In this document: positions 17,914-24,524 of the stretch, one piece after another
Layout of the letters: each line of letters starts with the position of its first letter
Numbering within the stretch: position 1 is the stretch's first letter
IMG/VR virus record: IMGVR_UViG_3300037189_006654
Coordinates: 1-25,976 of that record
DNA length: 25,976 bases
Strand: one strand, 5' to 3'
Source: a virus
Position numbers and translations under genes: made by a program
Notes under the pieces: model-generated
The model's database searches: none
What the model was told of the DNA's origin: nothing
Seen by the model: only the letters and a program-made list of their open reading frames with translations

Positions 17914-18482
17914 ATTTTATTGAAGACTTAGGAATAAATGGTCATCTACAAATTGCCAAAAAAGATAAATTTGGTAACGAAGAGATTATCTTTGATGACC
18001 ACAATATAATTGTTTCTGGTATGGGTCTAGTATTATCTTTATTATATGCTGTAGCTGGAAGTACTAAAATAACTGATTATCAAATTGATAGATGCCAAGT
18101 TGGAACAGGGGGGTCAGCAGGATTTGAAGTCACTGGGACTAATAAGGTTCAAACACCATTACCAAGTTATGGAACTGATACAGATATATTAACAGTTACT
18201 GGAAGCATAACAACAGTTGTAGGTACTAACATTCTTACTCAAACATTCTTAAAAATACCTCATAGTAAAATTACTAGAATAGGTGACAACTCAGTAAGAT
18301 ATACAATTGTATTAGATGAGGAAGCAGGAAATGGTAATACATTAAATGAAGTAGGATTATATTCAGCAAATCCATTTAATGTATCTCCAAGTAGATCTAT
18401 TTTAGTAGCCTATAGATATTTCAGTAGTATAGCAAAGACTAATGATTTCAGTCTTATTTTCCGTTGGACATTAAACTTCTAA
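17910..18482 (+). CDS. Shorter paralogue of the preceding baseplate/fibre-type protein
   Basis: 190 residues, overlapping the previous gene by four bases (ATGA). It starts GHLQIAKKDKFGNEE, has HNIIVSGMGLVLSLLYAVAG, and ends YFSSIAKTNDFSLIFRWTLNF broken only by the natural C-terminus. The internal NTLNEVGLYSANPF segment and the ending I-x-K-T-x-D-F-S-L-x-F-x-W motif recur in small phage tail proteins that sit near fibre genes. It looks like the minimal form of the fold, while the upstream copy carries a roughly 170-residue insertion. The tandem arrangement suggests duplication followed by divergence, perhaps giving two subunits of one peripheral complex. The exact function is not known. Confidence 0.6.
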   Translation: MNFIEDLGINGHLQIAKKDKFGNEEIIFDDHNIIVSGMGLVLSLLYAVAGSTKITDYQIDRCQVGTGGSAGFEVTGTNKVQTPLPSYGTDTDILTVTGSITTVVGTNILTQTFLKIPHSKITRIGDNSVRYTIVLDEEAGNGNTLNEVGLYSANPFNVSPSRSILVAYRYFSSIAKTNDFSLIFRWTLNF

Positions 18483-18483
18483 T

Positions 18484-21400
18484 ATGGCATTCAATATAAA
18501 CGATATTTATACTTCTAGCGGCAGCGCAAAACTTTATAATTCTTGGACTCCTACAGTAGCCAAGTTTGATACTAGTTCTTTCTATAACTGGGAACAGGAC
18601 AATCTTCCAGTATATGATCTTGAGGAAAGAACATATGAGCTTTGGGAATACAATGGATTTACAACCTCTTCAGTTCCAGGAATTGCATTAACTGTGAGCG
18701 CAGATGCTCCTGCTGCATCTTTGTTAGCAAACAGAAATATCTTTACAACTGTTAGCGCAGCTATTGCAGCATTACCAAGAGTAATTCGTTGTCCAATACT
18801 AATTGAAGTTTGTAATTATGGAGACATGGGTAAGTTAGAATTACATGATTTCCAAATTATGGAAAGAGGTTCTTTAGAAATCATAAATAGAACTTATTCT
18901 ACAGTTTATGATGATAATATTTCAACATCTGTGTCTGCAACAGCACAGCTAGTAACTTCTCCCATTGCTGGGCACACTCTCATAAGAAGAATAACAAGTT
19001 CTGATTTAAGTTCTACTTTAATTTCTACTTCAGCAGTAAACCTCGGTGTCCCAGTGTTTAGTTCTACAGCAGGAACAAGATTTTCTTCTGTTAATTCATT
19101 TTTATACCAATCAGTTCCATTAAAAAAGGGGTGTTTATCTGTAGGAATAAAAAATAGTTCAACTTTAACAACAACTGCTAATACATTTATATTTGTACCT
19201 TATGAAACTGCTTATGCAGCAGCAGATTCTGTTACATCATTAGACTTTTCATCAATAGATGAATTTAATGGAGTTTCCATGGCAAGAGATGCTGCTGTAA
19301 CTGGATCTCCTGTGTTAGGAGCAGTATATGGAAATAATTTTAAACAAATAAGCGTAAAAAATTGTTCTGGTAAAATATACATCAGAAATTTCTGTGTAAT
19401 TGGGGATACTAGAAGTTATGCTGGATTAGATAATGGAATAGAAGTTGTTAATGCTGATGTAGTTTTAGAAAATTGTGCAGCAGTAAACGCACTAGTTAAT
19501 GGATTTTATTTTTCAAATTCTAAAGTAATATTATCTAGAATGGCATTTGCCTATAGAAATTATTATCTTACTGCTGCGTCAACTAGATCATCTAATCAAT
19601 CTTGTGGATTTAGAGCAGTTAATAGTGAAGTAACACTGAGTTCCCTGCCAGGAGGATCTTCAACTACAGCTAGAGATTACCAAACCTCAGGATCAAATGC
19701 TTTCTTCTGTGCTTCTAGAAATAAAATTGGATTCTTACTTGAAAATTCAGTTTTAAATGGTGGACTTTCTAGAGTTGTAGCTGCTGAAAAAAATAAAAGT
19801 TCTTTAGCATTAGAAATAAATGAGGAGTATGGTTTAAGAGCTATTAATTCTCAAATTAATATTAGAGGACTGCTAGATGTTTATGAGAATAAAGTAGGAA
19901 TTGATCTTTTAAATTCTGTTTTATTAGCTGAAGAACTTACTTGTGAATTCAACCAAAAAGAAGGTTTAAGAGCTAAAAATTCTACAATAATAAGTAATGA
20001 ATATTTAAAAACATTAGTAGCAACTATTGATAATGATTCTAGAGCACAAGTTCAATTTTATTTCAATGGTCAACATTTAAATTTAGATAATTCCACTTTT
20101 AACTTTAAGAAGACAACTAATAATCCAACAGTTCATGGAGGAATGACATTTAAATATAATGTTGGATTAAGTTATACTGGGGATAGTGGGAATAAATTCC
20201 CTGTTCCTGGAATTAGATTAGTTAATAATTCAAAAGCAGAATTAATACATTCACAACATCTAGCCCCACAAGCCTATTGTGGTACAAATGTTTATTCTTA
20301 TGGTAGATTAATTTCTGCTGATTCAAATTCTACTGTTTCTTTGTATGGAACAGGTGCTCACTGTACAGTTGTTAGAGGTCCTGAAGATTTTTTAAGACAA
20401 AAATATATGGCAGCAATTAGTGGGAAAAATGGGTCTGTTGTAAATTTATTTGGTCCAACAGTCATATCCCAAGCTGGTGTAGATGTTTTAGTAGAAGATA
20501 ATTCAACTTTAAATATTTCTCCTCCTGTAGATTCAAATACTGGATTGTATGATGTTAGTGGATTTAATTTATCTACACAAGGAAATCAAACTGCAGTTGA
20601 ACTTCACTCAACTAGAGCTTGTTTGGTTGCTAATAATAATTCAGTAATTAACATGGAAAATATTGGGGCTAATAATGTTAACTGGAGTAGGGGACCCCTT
20701 GGGCAGATTGCCAACAACAACGCTCAAACAGACCTATCTGACTTAACTGGAGAACTTAGTAACTATATTGTTTATGGAAAAGTTCACTTCTATCCAAATC
20801 CATATGATGCTGGAGCAGTTGCTACTGGTGGCTTTGATGGAATGGCAGATCCAGGAACAAGTCCTCAATTTGCTTTAGATAGTGGAACTCAAACTCTATC
20901 ATATATAAGCACTTCACCCACAAGAGGAGGAGTTTGTGTAAGAGCACTAGGAAATAGTACTGTTAATGCTCATAATGTTAATTTCGGTCCAGGACCAAAT
21001 ACAGGACCTCTCGATGGTCTTTATTATGATGCTAGTGGTTCAACTTGTAATCAATTAATGATTTGGAATATTGCGGATGATTCTAAATTAAGAGCATCTT
21101 TACTTTCTGTGAGTAGTGTATACGGAGCAGATTCCCCTTACTATGGACCTCCATCAGTATATGTTTCTAGTAATACTTATGGACAAAATGCTACTGGAAC
21201 AAATGTAACTTATGGGGCTCCCATAGGAACTCCAGATACAGGTTCACTTAGTGTTTTAGACTCTTTTGGTGCAGGTGGATCTTCTGTTGCCACAGCATGG
21301 AAGCCTTTATCTGGAACTACAATAAATAGTCCATTTGATTATTTCTTCCCGATAAAACTTTTACAGGCTTCCTCACTTTCAGCACTAGATTCTACATTAA

Positions 21401-22032
21401 ATAAATCTGTATTAGCATCATCTTTAACAAATAATGCTGGAATTGCAATCTCTGGAATAACCGTTACAGGAATTCAATATGGAACAAGTTCTACAACACA
21501 TTATAAAAATAATGGAATGTTTAGAATTTACTTCTCACCAAATCCTGCTTGTAAGTATTTACAACATGATATAAGTGGTTATGCTTATGGCCCTAAGTAC
21601 TGGAACTTGAGTGGATCTCCAACTAATTCCTTCTCAGGAACAGGCATCATCTATCAAATCTTTGCTCAGGGATATAATTTATCAGCACCAGTATCAGCAA
21701 TAAATACTTATGGTGATGTAAGTGCTTATTATCCGCAACTACTAAAATTGAGCAGAGATGCGGATGGTGATGGAATTCCAGATACTATGCACCCATCAGG
21801 GTTCTATTATTGTACAGAATTCTTACCTGATAATCCAACTCAAGTTATTCTAGATGAATCGGCGGCATATGTATTTGCAAATGCTAGAAATGCTTCGCTA
21901 GGATCTTCTGGAAGACCTAGAAGAGTTTCAATTTATACCGCTGGCTCTACTCCAGCTACTGGAGAGAGTAATGACGGGGATGTAGTAGGATTTATATCTA
22001 CTAATGTATTTGATTTAAAGAGAAATAACTAA
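18484..22032 (+). CDS. Large beta-helix tail appendage protein with N-terminal docking motif
   Basis: 1182 residues. Residues 31-54 (SSFYNWEQDNLPVYDLEERT) form a short motif shared with the next gene, probably a baseplate docking element. From about residue 285 to 830 the chain has many spaced N-S-x-[VIL]-x-[LIM] units (NSKVIL, NSEVTL, NSQINI, NSTVSL, NSTLNI, NSVINM and others), with G-[LF]-R-A-x-N between some. This is the signature of a right-handed parallel beta-helix of the pectate-lyase-like type used in tailspikes. The C-terminal part has D1092-A-D-G-D-G-I-P-D1100, a calcium-binding loop of the thrombospondin type 3/dockerin kind. The likely role is a receptor-binding or polysaccharide-contacting appendage. 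Catalytic residues cannot be picked out, so enzymatic activity is open. The start is two bases after the previous stop. Confidence 0.7.
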   Translation: MAFNINDIYTSSGSAKLYNSWTPTVAKFDTSSFYNWEQDNLPVYDLEERTYELWEYNGFTTSSVPGIALTVSADAPAASLLANRNIFTTVSAAIAALPRVIRCPILIEVCNYGDMGKLELHDFQIMERGSLEIINRTYSTVYDDNISTSVSATAQLVTSPIAGHTLIRRITSSDLSSTLISTSAVNLGVPVFSSTAGTRFSSVNSFLYQSVPLKKGCLSVGIKNSSTLTTTANTFIFVPYETAYAAADSVTSLDFSSIDEFNGVSMARDAAVTGSPVLGAVYGNNFKQISVKNCSGKIYIRNFCVIGDTRSYAGLDNGIEVVNADVVLENCAAVNALVNGFYFSNSKVILSRMAFAYRNYYLTAASTRSSNQSCGFRAVNSEVTLSSLPGGSSTTARDYQTSGSNAFFCASRNKIGFLLENSVLNGGLSRVVAAEKNKSSLALEINEEYGLRAINSQINIRGLLDVYENKVGIDLLNSVLLAEELTCEFNQKEGLRAKNSTIISNEYLKTLVATIDNDSRAQVQFYFNGQHLNLDNSTFNFKKTTNNPTVHGGMTFKYNVGLSYTGDSGNKFPVPGIRLVNNSKAELIHSQHLAPQAYCGTNVYSYGRLISADSNSTVSLYGTGAHCTVVRGPEDFLRQKYMAAISGKNGSVVNLFGPTVISQAGVDVLVEDNSTLNISPPVDSNTGLYDVSGFNLSTQGNQTAVELHSTRACLVANNNSVINMENIGANNVNWSRGPLGQIANNNAQTDLSDLTGELSNYIVYGKVHFYPNPYDAGAVATGGFDGMADPGTSPQFALDSGTQTLSYISTSPTRGGVCVRALGNSTVNAHNVNFGPGPNTGPLDGLYYDASGSTCNQLMIWNIADDSKLRASLLSVSSVYGADSPYYGPPSVYVSSNTYGQNATGTNVTYGAPIGTPDTGSLSVLDSFGAGGSSVATAWKPLSGTTINSPFDYFFPIKLLQASSLSALDSTLNKSVLASSLTNNAGIAISGITVTGIQYGTSSTTHYKNNGMFRIYFSPNPACKYLQHDISGYAYGPKYWNLSGSPTNSFSGTGIIYQIFAQGYNLSAPVSAINTYGDVSAYYPQLLKLSRDADGDGIPDTMHPSGFYYCTEFLPDNPTQVILDESAAYVFANARNASLGSSGRPRRVSIYTAGSTPATGESNDGDVVGFISTNVFDLKRNN

Positions 22033-22034
22033 TT

Positions 22035-24518
22035 ATGGCTAATTATACTTTTGCAGATAGTTCCTATAGATTTATAAATCCAATCAGATATTATAAGGCT
22101 AATGATCCTTACTATTTTGAAGTGGATAATATTCCAATCAAACAATTGGAAGAAAATTGCTTGTGGTTAAGAGATCAATTAACTAAAGCTTTAGGGGATA
22201 GAGCAAGCGGAGAATCATTAGGAATTAAAAGAAAAGATTTAGATGAGTTAAGACCATATGCAACTGGTAGTGATAGAACTATCAGAGTTAAACCAGGGAG
22301 ATTTACAGCTAGAATAAATGATATTGGAAAAAGTCCTTTAGCTTTATATGAAAAACTTGCTGGGGATAATCTACAAGATACTGAATTATACAAACTTTTT
22401 GGAGCTAATGATTCTGCTGATTCTAGAAATGATGCAGTTTTAGCAGCACTAACAAAACTAAAATCTAGCACTTCTACAAATGCTCTTTCAATGAATGGTT
22501 TAACAGAAAGAGCATTTACTTGGGCAGTTAAAGATACAAGTAAACCATCTGATTTTGCTGGTCTAACTTCAGATCTTTTAGAATATACTGGACTAAATGC
22601 AAATTCAAATATAGGTCCTTTCATATATGCTCAAGTAATATTACCTTGGGCAATGTCAATAGGAACAGGATCAAGTTACTATGGTGTTGCTGCAACTTAT
22701 GATGAGACAAGTCCTCAAGTTGGCTTTAGTAGACTCCCATTATTGGAAAGTGAATTTATAAAGAGATGGAGAGGAGTTGCTAGAACAGCTATTGTGGATG
22801 TTCCTGAAGAGTTAACTGTTGATGTTCCAGAGTTTAGTGCAGATGATTTTTATTACATAGATGAGAACGGAACTAGAGTAACTTTATCAGCACAAAGTAG
22901 AATAGATTTAGTATTTATTTATTCAAAATCAGTTGATACTTCAGCTACTACTGTTTATAAAAATGGAGCAGTTACACAGATAACGGCCCCAGCACTTGGA
23001 ATTGTTCGTGGAGCAGGAATAGGACCTAAGTTTCAACAAACTTCTTCTAGAGCAAACCAAACAGGATTAGACGGAAATGGTAATCCAATGATAATGGCTA
23101 GTGTTGGGGATTCCCAAATGGCTAACAGTGGGTTTACACAATCATTAACAGGAACAGAGCAGACAGAAACTATGAAGGGATCATTCCCTTCTCCAGATGA
23201 TTTACTGAACTTATCCCCTTTATTATGTAATGAATTAGAAGAAAACGCTGTTGAGTTAGTAGGGCAGTCTATTCTTCCTGTGGCTTATGTTTTTGTGAGA
23301 TCAGTTCCTACAACAATAGCAGGAACAGAGGTTATAGATTCTGATGATGTTATTGATATTAGACCATTCTTTAGAACTGCTGAATTAAGTTATAATGAAA
23401 GAGCAGGAATTGCTGCTGCTGTTCCTCAACTATCTTTAGCAAATCCTGCTGTTGGAAGAGCAGAACTTGACAAAGAACTCTGGAGAGTGACTGGCTATGT
23501 TGATACAAGAGTAAATGAACTTTTAAATCAAAATAATAGTAATGGGGCAGTTAGTTTTCTAAATAGCCCTAGAGTTGCAGCAACTGGATATGTTTTTGGT
23601 GGATATAATTATGGTCCTGAAGCTGTTCTATTAAAATTCTATAAAGATAAGTTCGCCTCAAATACGGATACAAGAGATGATTCAATATCTTATATTAAGA
23701 ATTTTATTATATCAAAGTATGGATACGGAAATGCATCTTTAACACCGATAGCAATTCCAAATTATCCAGACTGGGATATTGCTGAATGGTGTAAAATAAA
23801 TACAACTATGGGATCAAAAGGTCTTTATCCAAATGACAGAATAACTCCAGTAGTATCCCATGAAACTGGTTCTGTAGATGAATTTATTAAAGCTGGCTCT
23901 TCTAAAGTTGTAAGCCTTCCTGGAGTTGTAGAGTCTTATTCATGGTTATCAAGTGATTCTCAGAAAAGATTTACAAATACAGAAGTTACTAATAGTGGAG
24001 AGCACGGGCAACATAAAGTATCGTTCTACTATGTTTCAAAGAAAATAAAATTTACTCGTCCAGCATGGATGCTTGATTATCATGTCGATATAGAACTAGT
24101 AAATTCTATGTATTTGACAGATAGAGGAGCAAGTTTAGATAATGGGGCTGGTAATAATTCTGCTGCATATACTGGAATGTGGGTTGAAAAAGGTGCGTCT
24201 GAATTTACAGTATATGTAGCTTTCTCTGCTAGAGATTATAAAAATTCAACAGGAGCGCAAGCTTCTTTGCTTCCTGTAAATAATAGAGAAAGCGAAAACT
24301 TTGCAAGTTTCTTAGTTTTAGTAAGGGACATATTAACCTCTGAAACAGCAGCAGAAACTGAATGTGGTGCTGGATTCTTAGGTAATGTTAGAGTTGGAAA
24401 ATGTACTTATCCAACAATAAAGTGGAAATTAACTGCAATACCTAGAGATGGGGCTGGAGATTTCCATTATACAAATTTAAATTCAGAAAATCCAACGATT
24501 ACTTTACAAGGAGGCTAA
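22035..24518 (+). CDS. Virion appendage or baseplate-peripheral protein with DN[LI]P..LEE N-terminus
   Basis: 827 residues, two bases after the previous gene. Residues 26-41 (YYFEVDNIPIKQLEEN) match the N-terminal motif of the upstream beta-helix protein at the positions of aromatic, E-x-D-N-[LI]-P-[VI] and L-E-E, suggesting that both dock to the same site. Later conserved-looking blocks include LEENAVELVGQSILPVAYVF, then a DVIDIRPFFRTAELSYNERA segment and GIAAAVPQLSLANP. From memory, similar blocks occur in structural proteins of marine T4-like phages that lie after gp7, where they have no experimentally assigned role. The C-terminal third is beta-rich and Ser/Asn-rich, plausibly a jelly-roll. 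No enzyme motif is visible. The gene ends in tandem stops: TAA (24516-24518) closes the frame and TAG (24519-24521) follows directly. Confidence 0.65.
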   Translation: MANYTFADSSYRFINPIRYYKANDPYYFEVDNIPIKQLEENCLWLRDQLTKALGDRASGESLGIKRKDLDELRPYATGSDRTIRVKPGRFTARINDIGKSPLALYEKLAGDNLQDTELYKLFGANDSADSRNDAVLAALTKLKSSTSTNALSMNGLTERAFTWAVKDTSKPSDFAGLTSDLLEYTGLNANSNIGPFIYAQVILPWAMSIGTGSSYYGVAATYDETSPQVGFSRLPLLESEFIKRWRGVARTAIVDVPEELTVDVPEFSADDFYYIDENGTRVTLSAQSRIDLVFIYSKSVDTSATTVYKNGAVTQITAPALGIVRGAGIGPKFQQTSSRANQTGLDGNGNPMIMASVGDSQMANSGFTQSLTGTEQTETMKGSFPSPDDLLNLSPLLCNELEENAVELVGQSILPVAYVFVRSVPTTIAGTEVIDSDDVIDIRPFFRTAELSYNERAGIAAAVPQLSLANPAVGRAELDKELWRVTGYVDTRVNELLNQNNSNGAVSFLNSPRVAATGYVFGGYNYGPEAVLLKFYKDKFASNTDTRDDSISYIKNFIISKYGYGNASLTPIAIPNYPDWDIAEWCKINTTMGSKGLYPNDRITPVVSHETGSVDEFIKAGSSKVVSLPGVVESYSWLSSDSQKRFTNTEVTNSGEHGQHKVSFYYVSKKIKFTRPAWMLDYHVDIELVNSMYLTDRGASLDNGAGNNSAAYTGMWVEKGASEFTVYVAFSARDYKNSTGAQASLLPVNNRESENFASFLVLVRDILTSETAAETECGAGFLGNVRVGKCTYPTIKWKLTAIPRDGAGDFHYTNLNSENPTITLQGG
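24508..24514 (+). promoter_or_regulatory. Strong ribosome binding site (AAGGAGG) for a TTG start
   Basis: AAGGAGG lies inside the last codons of the preceding gene and ends ten bases before the TTG at 24525. It is the best Shine-Dalgarno match in the window and decides the start of the cysteine-rich gene. The frame is closed just upstream by TAG at 24519-24521, and no ATG is available until residue 51. Confidence 0.75.
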
Positions 24519-24524
24519 TAGCCT

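Noticed and set aside
22175-22624. 149-residue minus-strand frame inside the gene at 22035
   Set aside because: It is antisense to a conserved-looking structural protein and has no ribosome site or neighbours; a shadow frame.
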